A DNA stretch of 64,000 bases, from positions 1-64,000 of the forward strand of contig JAVYIG010006402.1 in the NCBI GenBank assembly GCA_035222895.1, written 5' to 3'. The notes below the pieces were generated by a model. That model ran no database searches and had not been told where the DNA came from. It saw only the letters and a list, made by a program, of their open reading frames with translations. This document shows positions 39,301-51,497 of the stretch, piece by piece. The DNA comes from Strongylocentrotus droebachiensis. Its lineage: Eukaryota > Echinodermata > Echinoidea > Camarodonta > Strongylocentrotidae. Within the stretch, counting starts at the first letter, position 1. Each line of letters opens with the position of its first letter. Both the position numbers and the translations under genes were made by a program.

Positions 39301-42300
39301 CAACATCTGCCGATAGATCTTGATCTAAGTTTGTGCCAATATGCATTGCAAAAGTAAAAGAAGGGCCCGTTTCATGGAGCTTTTGCGAAGCATCCCTCAC
39401 GCAGAGCCGTTTTCAATCCATTTTAATGTATATATTGGAGAAAACTGCCATGCATGTTAACGACGCGCGATAGCCTAGTGGTCTAAGCGTTGGTTTTCGA
39501 TACACCTCTTGTTGTACGCAAGAGTTCGAATCCCGTCTTCGACAAAAATGAAAAATATTTTTTATTTTTTATTTTTTAGTCTATTTTTTTTTGGCATATA
39601 AAAGTATTAATGACTGCTTTAATATTCGAGAAATAGTTGTTTTCATACGCTCTCGGGAAGGTTACAATTGGGCTATTCCCCTCGGCAAGCCTCGGGGAAT
39701 AGCACAATTCTAACCTTCCCTTGAGCGTAATAAAACAACTATTTCTCTCAAAGCAGTCATTAATACTATACTGTATTTGTTTTTGACACCAAGTTATTAA
39801 ACCCTGGTTATGTTTTGGTTTCATAATTAGCCATCAAAGCCTATCAGGTTATGAAATCTGTGAAGAATGGGTTTCTTGTATGATGTTGCAAATGCATGAA
39901 CATTTCTATGCCTCCGCCCACCGAATGTTTTTCGGGTTGTCTGTCCATTTGTCCCGCTTTCTCATTAATGCGATATCTCAAGAACCACTTGAGATATGAA
40001 CTTCATACTTGATGATAGTATGTATCACAATAGAAAGACAATCTGATCAGATTTGGAGTAACTAGGTCAAAGGTCACAGAGGTCAACTTCTGAAATTCCA
40101 GCTATTAGCCTTGTTATTGCAAAATCTTGTGAACCACTAGAAATCTATATGAGGCTCAAACTTGTTGATAATGTGTATCACTGTAGGAAGGCAATTTCAT
40201 TAGATTTTGGAGTAACTAGGTCAAATTTCAAATTTCACAGAGGTCAAATTAAAATTAAACTTAAACTTGAAAACAGAGGGCAAAAAGGAAGAGGAAGCCA
40301 GTTTAGTAAGATTGAGAGAAGGGTGTTGTGCTATTGAAAGAAAGTGTTGTAGCTCAAGTTAGTCCAAAAACCCTGGAGTAAGGGTAGTTGATGCATTGTC
40401 ATTTTGTTCTTTGCCCTTTATCTTTCTGGAGTTGGAGCTATAAGCAGATAATTTCATCTCTAAATTTATGATTTAATACATGTATGTTCATTTTGTCATC
40501 AGCCATGTCGATTGTGTTGACAAGCCCTCTAGACCTGATCAGGACCAAGCTTTATTCTCAGTACCTGACCTACCCCGAGCTAGGCCGCTGTCTTAGATCT
40601 GGATTCCAAGCAGAAGGTGTCTTCTCTCTCTGGAGGGGTGTTGGATCAACTATCCTGAGAGATGTACCTTATGCAAGTGAGTAACGCCTATTGTGCACCT
40701 CAGGACCTAACTATCCTGAGAGATGTACCTTATGCAAGTGAGTTAAGCCCATTGTGCACCTCAGGACCTAACTATCCTGAGAGATGTACCTTATGCAAGT
40801 GAGTTAAGCCTATTGTGCACCTCAGGACCTAACTATCCTGAGAGATGTACCTTATGCAAGTGAGTTAAGCCCATTGTGCACCTCAGGACCTAACCATCCT
40901 GAGAGATGTACCGTATGCAAGTGAGTTAAGCCTATTGTGCACCTCGGGACCTAACTATCCTGAGAGATGTACCTTTTGCAAGTGAGTTAAGCCCATTGTG
41001 CACCTCAGTACCTAACTATCCTGAGAGATGTACCTTATGCAAGTGAGTTAAGCCTATTGTGCACCTCAGGACCTAACTATCCTGAGAGATGTACCTTATG
41101 CAAGTGAGTTAAGCCAATTGTGTGCCTCAGGGCACACATTTATTAGGCGATGTTATAAGCTAGGCTAGTCATTTTGATAATGCTTACCGGTAATACATTT
41201 GCAAGCACTTTCATCTGTATGTAGAAGAGGTCATTGTAGCCATGTTTGCCCTTCAGATTCAGTAACATTTTGAATGTGGTTTCTTGAAGGTATTCCACAT
41301 AAAATTACTTGCAACTTGTTATTAAACTAGAAGCTTGAAAACCCAGAAACTCTTTTCATTGACTGCATTAGAGGAGTGTTTGTCTGCTCATAATGTATTC
41401 ACATCTCATGCTGATTCAGCATCGTGGAGGGCCTTATTTGTAGAAAAGCATTGTTTTTTATGATTTATTTGTTAGGACTAGAAAGAAAACAAAATATGTC
41501 CATTTTGAAAATCATCGTCAGTTCTAGTAGTGGTGTAATGATTTTAAAATGTCACAAAATGCCAAAAAAGTAGCTCCTTTGAATACTCATGTTTCAATAT
41601 ATTTTCCTTTTTGTTTTCATACACACTATCTTCTACATTATGGTTTTAATTAAATGTCAAAATATGCACCTGTCCCTTTGCTTGACTTGATTAATAGTAT
41701 ACTTTACAATACTTTGACTAGTCTGTGAGAACGGTGTGTTGTACCAAAATAAATCATATCTAACAGGAAAAAGATCAGATTGTTCACTTTGAAATTTTGA
41801 GCTACCAGCATGTGATATTCATTAAATGTGACTCTGATTTAATAAGACATTAATCTGTTTTCCTTTAGTCCTATATTGGACCAACTATGAGTTGCTCAAG
41901 ACTCAGGTCATGAAGGTGTATGATGTGTCAGAAGCAACTCTGGCAATGACCTTTTGGGCTGGAACAGCATCAGGAGTGGTAAGAATATAGTTATATTTAA
42001 TTTGTGCCATATTCCCAGTTTTGTAACTGTATGTGTTGTAAAACATATGCAGAGTAAACAAGTTACAATTTTTGAATATAGCTATCTTTTTGAAGCAGCA
42101 ACCAAGGACTGCAAATGTATAGCTAAAGTTCTGAATTGGCATTAGGTAATTACCAGTGATGTGGGGATTGTATACATACCTATTCATGTGCTGGTAACAA
42201 TAAACCAAACTTTCATTTAAAGGGGATAATATTTGAGATTTAAGATGACACATAAGTGATTTTTTTTTTCTTCTTCAAAATGCTATGATCAATAAACATA

Positions 42301-44958
42301 GTGCAATTAGATTGATTTACACCTCAAAAAGAAAGATAATCTTCCATGTTTAGAATATGAAACAAAAATGTTTATCTGCCCTATTCTACAGAACTTTGTT
42401 GCACTAGGTATGTGTTATTGTGTTGCTCTATTTTACTGGTCTATTTTTAGTGACAGTGTTTTTAAAATAATGTCACTGCGGTAAAACAGCACCTGATCTC
42501 AATTTTTTCAATTGTTTTGTAACATTCTTGCATATTTTCTTTGTTTTGTTTTAGTTTGCATCTATAGTTACAACACCTTTTGATGTTGTGAAGACCAACA
42601 AACAGGTTGCAATTGGAGATGTAACAAGTGGTATGTTGAAATTCATTTTAACCGTCTGTTCCTCTGTAAATTTTGATTGTTTAAAACATGCTCCAGTGAT
42701 AATTCTTCTATGGTCAATGTCTCACATATTTGAACTGCTAACTTAAAGGTAATACAAAGTTTTGGTATGGGGTCATGAATTTGGTTCAAATGAACATATT
42801 GGACGCATATGCGGTCCTACAATATTCAGTGATCGTTGTTGCGGTTAATACATCCACAGGGGCATCCAAATATATCAAAATTGTAAAGATTAGAATCACT
42901 ATCCACCCAATTTTCAAAATTTCCCAAAACTTTGTATTACCTTTAACCCGGGACCTAACCCTAAATCTAACCCAACCTTAATCTAATTAACCTAATATCT
43001 ATTTACAACACCAGCTTGAACCCTACGTTATTTATTGGGACGAAATAAATCCAGAGCAAACCTTGAATCACCGTTACATACATGTATATATTGGGATCTA
43101 CCATTTTCAAGGGGAGGTCTATGCTTACAATGACTTGACTGGACTAAAAGTTAATAATAATCAGATAAACAGACATTATTAAACTTCTGCAACTAAAAAG
43201 AACACAACATTAATTCACTCTTTCGCCAATACAATGTTAGAGGGTGACCTTCCTCCCACACTGCGCAGAAACCCTCATGGATAGACTTATGATCAAATGG
43301 CAAATGTTGTTGTATACCATTGCACAAACCGGTATGACAGTGTCTGCGTGGCATAAGGGCAATCCACTAGAATTATGCTCATGCCCTACTACCAGGTCAG
43401 ACACACTAGGTGAACGTGAGTTTGGATTGAAATCCCGAGCTGGTCGGTTAAACTTCTCAGAATGGCTTTCATTGAGTTTAGCATAAAGCATAGCCAACTT
43501 TACCCAGAAGTACTCTAGCTTCACGGTGCAACAATATTATAGACTTAAAGATTATGTTATGTACATATGAACGAAAGTATAATTTTCCTTTGCTCACTTC
43601 TCAGCAGTTATCCACTTTTTCCCAAAAAATGTTTAGCAGACATCATTCTGTACTCTCGAATGGTCAGGTTCAGTTTCATGTGATCCTGTGGAAATATATA
43701 TTTCTGTCATTATCACAAATCAACATGACCATTTAATAATTCATATCTTTTGTATCAGTATGCAAAATTCTGATAACATACATTGGAAGACAGTGCATGT
43801 CAGCATCAAATCCATTTGTACACAGAGTTTGGCCAGCTTGATTTCAGTTAGACTCGGCCCAACGCAGCAGCATTCCCCATATGGTGTTCAACTAGAAGTG
43901 GATAGGCCAAATTCTTTATATGGATGGCTCTGGTCAGCTACTTAGCATGTCTTTCCATGCAATATGTTATCTTTACCTTTCTTGTTTGTTTACATCATTT
44001 AGGTGCAATGAGTACGACCAGACAGAATACGTTTAGCATGATGCAGCAGATACGGGCTCAGTCTGGCATCAGAGGATTATTTGCTGGTAAGAATATAAGA
44101 TGCACAAAGGCCACACTCCCTCTCCTCCCGCCATATCAAATGTAATTTTGATAAACAAATAAATTGTTAAACATTTTAAAGATTGTCTTTATCTATTTAA
44201 ATACAGAATTAAGTATTAATAATGATTAACCAATGCATTCTAACAACTATGACATATGGATCAGAAACATGGTCATTGACAAAGGATCTAGAACAGAAGC
44301 TTGTGACTACTCAACGAGCTATGGAGAGAAAGATTTCGCATTTATCTCTGCGTGACAAAATCAACCATAAAGTCATGCGCCAGAAAACAAAGGTGATGGA
44401 GAAAGTCATGGAGAAAGTCAGAGAATCAAAGTGGAGATGGGCTGGGCATGTAGCAAGACTTTAGGACAATAGATGGACAAATCGTTTAACAGAATGGCAA
44501 CCAAGGATGGGAAAGAGAAGAAGAGGAAGGCAGAAGAGAAGATGGAGAGATGACCTAACATCATACATGGGAACGGCTGTTTGGACTAGGACAGCTAGAG
44601 ACAGAAGAGAATGGAAATGTTATGAGGAGGGCTTTGTCCAACGTCTGGATGAACTATAGCCTGATAGATAGATAGAAAGATAGAATAATTATTAATGTAT
44701 TTTCTTTCAAACTTTTTAAATCAAAAGTAGGTTATTACTGTTGCCAATTTGAAGAAAAAAAAGGTTCATTGAGCTCTTTGAAATGTCATCCCCTTTCTCA
44801 ATGTTTCACTGTTCTTGACCTAATTCTTCTCATTCATTTTAGGTGTGGGACCTAGGGTTGCAATGTCGGCACCGGCCAGTGCAATACTGATCACATGCTA
44901 CGAGTTCACCCTCCACATGTTCCGAGACTACAATGAGAAAGAATGTGACCTTACGTGA
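30389..44958 (+). CDS. SLC25A40: Mitochondrial carrier of the SLC25A39/SLC25A40 family with His-rich N-terminus, 10 exons, 474 aa
   Basis: Exons: 30389-30842, 34475-34534, 35644-35789, 36570-36637, 37736-37872, 40503-40676, 41869-41978, 42555-42630, 44003-44086, 44843-44958. Three carrier signatures are intact: PLDVVK (154-159), PLDLIR (297-302) and PFDVVK (391-396), with GLF/SLWRG-type motifs after them. LRDVPYAILYWTNYE matches the SLC25A39/40 group (vertebrate LRDVP..MYWYNYE). Family knowledge: inner-membrane import of glutathione in mitochondria. Start: ATG at 30389 has A at -3 and G at +4, and an in-frame TAG lies upstream at 30296. Odd points: about 135 extra N-terminal residues with two His clusters, and only one Cys in the first matrix loop. 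I cannot separate A39 from A40. A TTGCAG acceptor near 30226 suggests a 5' UTR exon and a short upstream ORF (ATG at 30230). Confidence 0.9.
33890..34063. mobile_element. Possible short hAT-like MITE in carrier intron 1
   Basis: GTGGCTTATCCAGA at the left and the complement of TGGTGTATCCAGG at the right (CCTGGATACACCA) resemble hAT end sequences. The interior has two poly-G runs. The flanking 8-mers do not match well, so the ends are uncertain. Confidence 0.4.
34281..34378. repeat. 18-bp tandem repeat (CTTTCTCTATCCGTCTAC)x5
   Basis: Five full units at 34281-34370 plus a partial one. It lies in a wider pyrimidine-rich region that ends about 100 bp before the exon 2 acceptor (34474). The unit is a multiple of three, so spurious repetitive open frames run through it in several frames. 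Confidence 0.95.
34728..34751. repeat. 24-base poly-C run
   Basis: This is the longest of many G/C homopolymers in the window. It lies in intron 2 of the carrier gene, just before a CAGG. Confidence 0.95.
36285..36565. repeat. CT-rich microsatellite tract directly before carrier exon 4
   Basis: About 280 bases of imperfect (CT)n, CTTT and poly-C end at the TCAATCACAG acceptor of exon 4 (36570). It acts as an unusually long polypyrimidine tract at the splice site. Confidence 0.85.
39463..39540 (+). repeat. tRNA-like SINE head in carrier intron 5
   Basis: An A-box-like TAGCCTAGTGGTCTAAGC and a B box AGTTCGAATCC occur in order with about 35 bases between them. The flanking stems do not pair as in a real tRNA. 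An AT-rich tail and then an inverted repeat follow. It is probably a SINE remnant. Confidence 0.5.
39603..39767. repeat. 165-bp inverted repeat in carrier intron 5
   Basis: The arms are centred near 39685 (CTCGGCAAGCCTCGG). The outer halves AGTATTAATGACTGCTTT and AAGCAGTCATTAATACT are complementary, as are GAGAAATAGTTGTTTT and AAAACAACTATTTCTC. Non-coding. Confidence 0.8.
39908..40260. repeat. Interspersed repeat, GCCTCC...TCGGGTTGTC family, copy 2
   Basis: It has the same block order as 13345-13690 and 45569-46022: TATGCCTCCGCC, TTTTCGGGTTGTCTGTCC, ATCTCAAGAACCACTTGAG and AAAGGTCACAGAGGTCA. It lies in intron 5 of the carrier gene, about 240 bp before exon 6. Confidence 0.75.
40649..41136. 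repeat. 61-bp tandem array (8 copies) that includes the end of exon 6 and its splice donor
   Basis: The first unit starts inside exon 6 (ACTATCCTGAGAGATGTACC), covers the last 28 coding bases and the donor GCAAGTGAGT, and continues 33 bp into the intron. Seven further units follow at an exact 61-bp spacing. Most keep the coding-like half and an intact GTGAGT donor. Odd and even units differ (CCTATTG against CCCATTG), so the array grew by copying a 122-bp pair. Only the first donor gives an open frame; read-through meets TAA at 40681-40683. Confidence 0.95.
44222..44659 (+). mobile_element. Fragment of a LINE reverse-transcriptase ORF C-terminus
   Basis: A degraded coding fragment in intron 9 of the carrier gene. 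The residues TYGSETWSLTK, then KWRWAGHVARL, then GFVQRL in the same frame are typical of the last part of RTE/Jockey-like endonuclease-reverse-transcriptase proteins. An in-frame TAG at 44462 interrupts it and the true end is at 44657-44659. A (GATA)n tail follows (about 44663-44685). The 5' part is missing. It is a dead, 5'-truncated insertion. Confidence 0.8.
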
Positions 44959-45159
44959 GATGACCTTTCTCCTCCGAAGTTCAACTTCCCCTCAGGATTT
45001 GTCAAAGAAATTTGACACAAATTCTATTCTTTTCCTGTCTGCAGCATATCATGTAAATAATAAGCTCTATTTTGCGTGAGTGCAGAAATTCACTGAGATT
45101 GTCCGCACTCCTAATTGTATGTATATCAAATTACATTTTAAGATTCAAAAGATTTATGT

Positions 45160-45165
45160 AATAAA
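45160..45165 (+). terminator. Candidate poly(A) signal of the carrier gene
   Basis: AATAAA about 200 nt after the stop codon. Later AATAAA-like sites exist as well. Confidence 0.45.
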
Positions 45166-45568
45166 TTCAACAGCATTTCCCAAAGAGGTTCCGATTCATT
45201 TACCTTCAGATTTGTATATATGAAACATATCATTTCCGGATGATTCTTTTTCATGAAAGATATTTCTTTGAGAGTATCTTATTGAGAAAGTCTTTTCTAT
45301 TTTTAAATGGCTCTTTGCTAAAATAAACTAAGCAATGCATACTTAATTAGAGGTGTACCGTGTGATTTTATATCTGAATAGGAATGAACCAAAGAGGTGG
45401 TGAGTCAATGGTTTTGTTCGTCTAGTCAATTCCCACCATTCTTTTTGGAACCATGTGTGTGCCGACATTGTCTTTTATACTGTCTTCCAGTGTTGTAGTG
45501 CTTAGAATATAGCATTTTTCCAGGTTTTTATTAGCAGTTCACTCAAGGCCTTGAATATTCTTCTTTTT

Positions 45569-46022
45569 TATGCCTCCGTTACGAAGTAGCCGGAGGCATT
45601 ATGTTTTCGGGTTGTCCGTCCGTCCGTACGTACGTCCCATTCTCGTGATCGCGTTATCTCAAGAACCAACTGATGGATTCCCGCCAAACTTGGGTCATGT
45701 ATGTATCTTGCAGAGCCAATGAACTGATTAGATTTGGGGGTTGCGAGATCCAAGGTCAAAGGTCACAGGGCTCATTATATAAGCAAAATAGCTTGTGATC
45801 GCGTTATCTCAAGAACCAACTGATGGATTCCCGCCAAACTTGGGTCATGTATGTATCTTGCAGAGCCAATGAACTGATTAGATTTTGGGGTCGCGAGATC
45901 AAATGTCAAAGTTCACAGGGCTCATTATGTATGCAAAAATAGCTCGCTTCTGTTTTGGTTTGTAAAATTGCTCCATGGCGGAGGCATCATTTTCGACTGC
46001 GCGCGGTCGAAGGTCCATCTAG
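45569..46022. repeat. Interspersed repeat, GCCTCC...GGAGGCATTATG family, copy 3, with internal duplication
   Basis: This is the fullest copy. It has a starting hairpin (GCCTCCGTTACGAAGTAGCC against GGAGGC), TTTTCGGGTTGTCCGTCCG, and then a module of about 145 bp (GTGATCGCGTTATCTCAAGA through CACAGGGCTCATTAT) present twice in tandem. It ends with GGCGGAGGCATCATTTTCGA and a GCGCGCGGTCGA palindrome. Non-coding. It lies 3' of the carrier gene. Confidence 0.8.
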
Positions 46023-46145
46023 TTTAGAACAAAATCTATGAACCTTTATTAATACATGTAGTTTATGATTAGTTCTATGATTTATGTTGAAAAGGTGATC
46101 ACTGTCCATACCACTACTACCACTACTTATGATTATATTACGGTA

Positions 46146-46297
46146 TTATAATATTATATGGCTTTGTTTTCGTGTGATACAAGAATATATTGCTCTCGCA
46201 ATGACAATATTGGACTCGTCTCCGACTCGTTCAATATTTTTATAGCTCGAGCAATATATTCTTGTATCACACTCAAAGCCATCCAATATTATATAAA
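46146..46297. repeat. 150-bp inverted repeat
   Basis: GTGTGATACAAGAATATATT and its exact complement face each other around a centre near 46221. The outer halves ATATGGCTTT and AAAGCCATCC also pair. Non-coding, 3' of the carrier gene. Confidence 0.85.
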
Positions 46298-49200
46298 TCT
46301 TTTCACATATTGAAGGTATAATGTGCATATTTTGTGAATATTGGATGATTTCAAAATGTTGGTATTTAAACAAATTAATGTGAGGATCTGTTTTTAAAAG
46401 TATGTTTCATGTGCACTCACTTTGTTTTAGTTCTTTTACAAGAATGGCTTTGAAATAGTGTCAACCTTCATCTTAGTAGGTTTTAATTTTGTTTAAAATA
46501 TTGTCAGTAATTTAATTGAACCATGTATAAACTTTAATCAACTTTGGGTTTTATCAGATGTATGTTACAGAATTTGCAGCATAATAGTTCACTCTGCTGG
46601 CAGTATGAACTTTACAAAAAATGATAATATTATTTCTGTATATTTATTTTTATTCATCACAATAACAATTCAAATTTTATTTACAATTAAATTGTTTTAA
46701 GTTTTAAATGAAATAATGCAACAAGTAACTTCCCCTTTTTTAATTGCAATAAATCTAAATGCCTTATCAACACCACTTTCCAAAGAGTAGATCTCACAGA
46801 GTATTTCGTATGTAATTTTGTTAGGCACTTCACATAATGATGTATAGAGATGAAGTGCTAACTAGATTGGTAACTAACTCTTAACAATGTGATGAGGTAG
46901 ACATCAACTACATGTTTAAGTTTTAGGGGGAAATTATACAGTATGAACTTTTTTATTACATGTATTTTCCTAAATGTAAAAGGGCTGTGGAAGATTAACT
47001 TAGGACAGGTAATGGTTAAGTTTTAAGCAACAGAATTTTAGTAAATGATCAGAGGCAAAAAAAATGTTCGTTATCAGTTGATGATTGGTCAGTCGTTATT
47101 TTTCATATAAAATGCAAGGTGGAAAATGTTTTTTGTTTGTGTGTAGAGAATATTCATTCTTTTATCAGCTTCTTGCCAGACTCTCTTTAGTTGCAAAAGC
47201 ATCATGATAGTTTTGTGCTATATTTATCATCAACTTGCACTATATAATGTTTTTCCAAATAGGGCATGGGTCTCTTTTACCGAGGAATGTATTTTCTTAC
47301 AACTTCAATTCAGTTCATTTTATTTATACACTGAGCTTATGTCAGCTAGTGGCAGATTAAGTGTTTAAAACACAGTATTTAAGGTGTTAAAATAAAAGAA
47401 AGACGGTTAATGAATAAATTGTATGTTGGTCTTACAAATTTTGCTTGTTTTTATGATTTTTTATTTAATTATGATCTTAAAGTTATTAATTTTATGAATC
47501 TAACTCTTCTTGTCTTTTCTCCAAAATGGCTCACATGAGGAAAGCCTAGAAATGTTGTCTTTGTGCTTATTATATTCTTGAATGTTTGGTTCAATAGCCG
47601 TTAAAAATTTCAAATAAATTGCGGAACACGCCATTTTGTCCAAACCATGGAGGATTTTATACATATCCGGAATTTACCTATTTGTGTGCATTTTTTGTAG
47701 ATTGAACCTGAAATAATTATGTTCTCGAATTTATTCATTTCACTTTTGGCTTGACAAGTATTAAAAACAATTGTAAATATATAGAGCCAGTTCTTGTTTG
47801 TGTCATTTTTGTTCCTAGAATGTACTACTTCAGATTTCATCCTGGGAGCTGTACCCTGGGGTTCCGCAAGAAATCTCTAGGGGTGCCGCGAGAGAAATTT
47901 AGTTACATCAAAAAGTTTTCTTGGAATAACGTCGATTTCGTGAAACACCAAATATTAGAAACCGCTAGACTAGAGTATGTAATTTGATAAGGAAATAGCA
48001 TTTTAAAGTTGATAAATGTTTTCTTCCTCGCTTGCGTTATTTATTTTTTAAACGGCAAAATGCCTGAATACCTCGATATTTTGACAGAAAGGTACCCGAA
48101 TATCATTCTGTAAGACAGCGAGGTGCCCGTATGTCTTACATACGATCAGCGTTAAATTATTACCGCTTGTTCGCTTCACTCACTTGCAACATTTAGAAAC
48201 TGAAAATTCTTGGCATCGAGATGCCCAAAAATCCACATGTTCATGTATGTTTGGCATATATTATTTTGTATCTTATCGAGTATGCTGATTACAAAATGAG
48301 TTTGAAACGTATCAAAGGTTACATTTTTGGACTCGCGCGACGGGTTTCAGAGTGATGCACAAGTAATATTTGGGGTGACGCGAAACTTTATTTCTGAAAA
48401 GGGTGCCGTGAATGAAAAAGAGGTTGAATAAAACCTCGCCCCAAATAATGTATGTATTCTGATTTATTCCTGCCTTTTTATGTACAAAATTCCTTACGAA
48501 AGTGTCCAGGAGATTTATAAATGAAGATATTCTTTCTTGGTATGAGGTAATGTCTTTTAGCGTGACCAGGCCGGTGCAGCCATTTTCTTGAAAATGTGAC
48601 GTACCAGGTGAAGTTGTACATGTATCATGTACCAAGCTTGTTACTTCAATAGCAAAACCTTTACTTTTCAATGAGGGGGAACATCATATCTGAGAAGGTT
48701 CGTTACAGGATGCACGTGGTCAGCAGAGGAATGTATTGCATCTGTGGTGTGTAGTATGTTACATATGAATCAACAATATGATTGACAGTAAAGAACACTT
48801 TTCTATGGAAAGTGGATACTGATAGAAGAGTGTAGAGTACTGTCACAAGCAACGAGAATCTGCTTTCAAGTCGAGCACCAGAGCCCCTTGCCCATTCGCA
48901 TGAAAGTAATATGAGTGCTCTTGTCATGCCATGCTTGTAGTTTGTCGAGTATAGATTAATAATCATGCTTTCATAAACTGTTTTTTATAAACCAAGTCTT
49001 TGGTATTACTAAACGATTCCCTATTACTGTACTAGTTCAAATATTAATGTATTCTCTCTCTCCCATCTTTTCTTTCTCCCTCTCTCTATCTATCTCTCCC
49101 ATCTTTTCTTTCTCCCTCTCTCTATCTACCTCTCCCATCTTTTCTTTCTCCCTCTCTATATCTATCTCTCCCATCTTTTCTCTCTCCCTCTCTCTCCCTC

Positions 49201-50111
49201 CCTCTCTCCCTCTCTCTTTCTCTATATCCCCTTTCTCGCTTGTAAGTTCCTCAAATTTGAATATTATATATACTGCAAAGCACTGAAATAAAATCATGAT
49301 ATTGTTACTCAACATGAGTGTTTATTCGGCTTCACATCAAGTTAAGAAATACTGAAGCATTAATGTTTGCAAATTCTGGCAGATATCTCTCACGATAGCG
49401 GACGGAATTGTCATGCCATGGAATATAGGCAAGATATATAATTTTAGATTGAAGAAATCGAGAACATTTACAAGAAACTAAAGGTTTTGCGAGATACATC
49501 GCAATTGGTGAAACGTTTAAAAGCAATTCAATTATCTTGTGAGTAATGATTAACGGTTGGTATGATTTGTATTCATTTTTATGAATAAGGGCCAAGCTCC
49601 GCTTTGTGGGTCTTTAAACAAATGACCTATTCCATTCCAGCCGTGGCAAATATCGTAAAGCTTTGCTCAATTTGTTCACCATGAAAACCGCTTAAATAAT
49701 ACTGTTATACAATAATGTAATCAGCACTAACAAAAAATTCTTTGGTAGCCATTTTTGTTCCAAAATAACGATATAACTATGTATTTCAAGGAAGAAGAGA
49801 ATAATACTCAGATTTGGCAAGATTATAAACTTCATCTATTTCTTCCATATTCGATTCGATTAACACTCTAAAAAGTTCTAGGTGCAATAGAATAGTACAC
49901 TTCTTGGTACATAATATGCAATTTCTTACCAAAATACATAAATTCATCGTGACCCATTTAGGTTACAATGGTTACTGTTCATCTGGACCCGTATTTTAGA
50001 AGTTTATTGGTTCTGTTGTAAACGTGGGTTTTGTTATTTTAACACGATCGCTACTTCTTTCGAAAATCAACTCAAGGGCTATTTCAAAACCTTATTATTG
50101 TCCCATTCGTC
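46298..50111. other. Intergenic stretch
   Basis: No gene is recognised. It contains a TTCAATTCAGTTCA...TTTATT module (47303-47330), a possible repeat with GGTGCCGCGAG / GGTGCCGTGAAT wording (47850-48440) and the 36-bp array at 49056. Open frames here have no family resemblance. Confidence 0.45.
49056..49200. repeat. 36-bp pyrimidine tandem repeat, four copies
   Basis: CCCATCTTTTCTTTCTCCCT recurs at 49062, 49098, 49134 and 49170, giving a strict 36-bp period. As 36 is a multiple of three, repetitive Lys/Glu/Arg or Ser/Leu frames cross it. They are not genes. Confidence 0.95.
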
Positions 50112-50803
50112 GGCCTTATGCCAAAAGGGCCTTAACCCGATTTTGGGGGTTATTGAGTTATTAATATCACCTTGTAGATTTCATCATTCTCTTTAAAATG
50201 ATGTGCTTCACTTGTTGAAATTCGATTTATTTATGAAGATAATTATGAATTTCAAAAGGGCCTTAACGCGTATCTCATCTTTTTCCTTACGCCAAAAGGG
50301 CCTTAACCTCCACGGATGATCCATTTGCGTTAGGAGGGCCTTTCTGGCAAACCAAAGGTGTTGCGAAACAAGAACATTTCCTTATGCCAAAAGGGCGCTA
50401 ACTATGCGCGCGTACGCGCGCATAGTTACGGGCATAGTTACGCGTAAGATAACGGCAGGCTAAGGCACTTTTGGCATAGCGCCGCGTAGGTTACGCCCCT
50501 TTTGGCATAATGCCGCGTAGGTTACGGCCCTTCTGGCATAACATACGCTAACATACGCTACATTCAAGCCTTATGCCAAAAAGGCCCTAACATGTTTTTT
50601 GCACATAGCATGTACAATTCTGAATATTTTATAACAAATTTAACACATTTCATGTAAAACTTAATAACTTAACACATTTATCGAAATTGGCTTCAAAAGC
50701 AAAAAAACGACCACAAACTTTTGATTATTAGAGAGGCCAAAACCTTTAAACGCGATTATCTCGGAATGGCCAAAAGCAGTTAAGGCCCTTTTGGCATAAG
50801 GCC
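50112..50803. mobile_element. 692-bp element with perfect 25-bp inverted ends and ten or more copies of the end motif
   Basis: It starts and ends with perfectly complementary 25-bp sequences (core TATGCCAAAAGGGCCTTAAC). The same motif recurs inside in both orientations. Forward copies lie near 50118, 50254, 50290, 50383 and 50571; reverse copies near 50331, 50462, 50490, 50521 and 50778. A GCGCGCGTACGCGCGC palindrome lies at about 50405-50420. No coding frame is present and no clear target duplication was found. Confidence 0.8.
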
Positions 50804-51001
50804 ATTAATAGAAATCATGGTCGGATTTAATACGTAACATGTCATTATGAAGCTCGCACATTTCAAAAGGTGATGTATAAGGCAATTGAATTAACTTTAG
50901 GGTGATTCTTCAAAAGTAGTTGCGATCCGTGTTTTTTGTGAACCTTCACTTCTCCTCTATCTTTATCTCTTATCCTCTCCCTTTCCATATCCCCTTCTCT
51001 T

Positions 51002-51007
51002 TTATTG
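51002..51007 (-). terminator. Candidate poly(A) signal of the CNBD2-like gene
   Basis: TTTATT on the plus strand (AATAAA on the minus strand) lies about 490 nt after the stop codon. Confidence 0.3.
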
Positions 51008-51497
51008 TAGTCATCTATAGTGCGGTGTGGTATGTAATCCCGTAGGATTTTTGGGCAAAAATATTGGGCGCCAAAATGGCTTATATAAAGCGCAATAGGG
51101 AAATTTGGTGTCTTCGGGAAAATTTGAACCCCATCAATTTCTGATAGCTTGGACCCCAATGAATCCAAAAATGCAACAAAACAAAAAAATGGCACAAAAG
51201 TCCTACGGGAGCTGTTTCAGTGACATACCGTACCACACTTCTAGTTCAATATTGCGCTCTGGTCTTTGGGTAAGGCATCCATTTCCCATTATCCTGTATT
51301 CTCTCGGTTATAGGATCAAGAAATAGTTTTCTCGGTGTTTATCTCATTTATCTCAGGTATATCAACATGAATCAACTAATATAATTTTGCTGATAGGCTT
51401 TTCTTGAACTCGGCGGCATCAGCGAGTATCTATTGCACTTAGTGACAGCAAAACTGTCTATTTCACGAACACAAGTTGATGAAAACCTTTCAACTTT

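Noticed and set aside
40649..41136. CRISPR-like array
   Set aside because: The units are directly tandem with no unique spacers, and the genome is eukaryotic. It is a minisatellite derived from an exon edge.
44222..44659. Extra coding exon of the carrier gene
   Set aside because: The residues match LINE reverse-transcriptase C-termini and there is an internal stop. The carrier frame continues cleanly from 44086 to 44843.
49037..49315. Glu/Arg/Lys-rich frame resembling a coiled coil
   Set aside because: It comes from the 36-bp pyrimidine repeat read on the purine strand.
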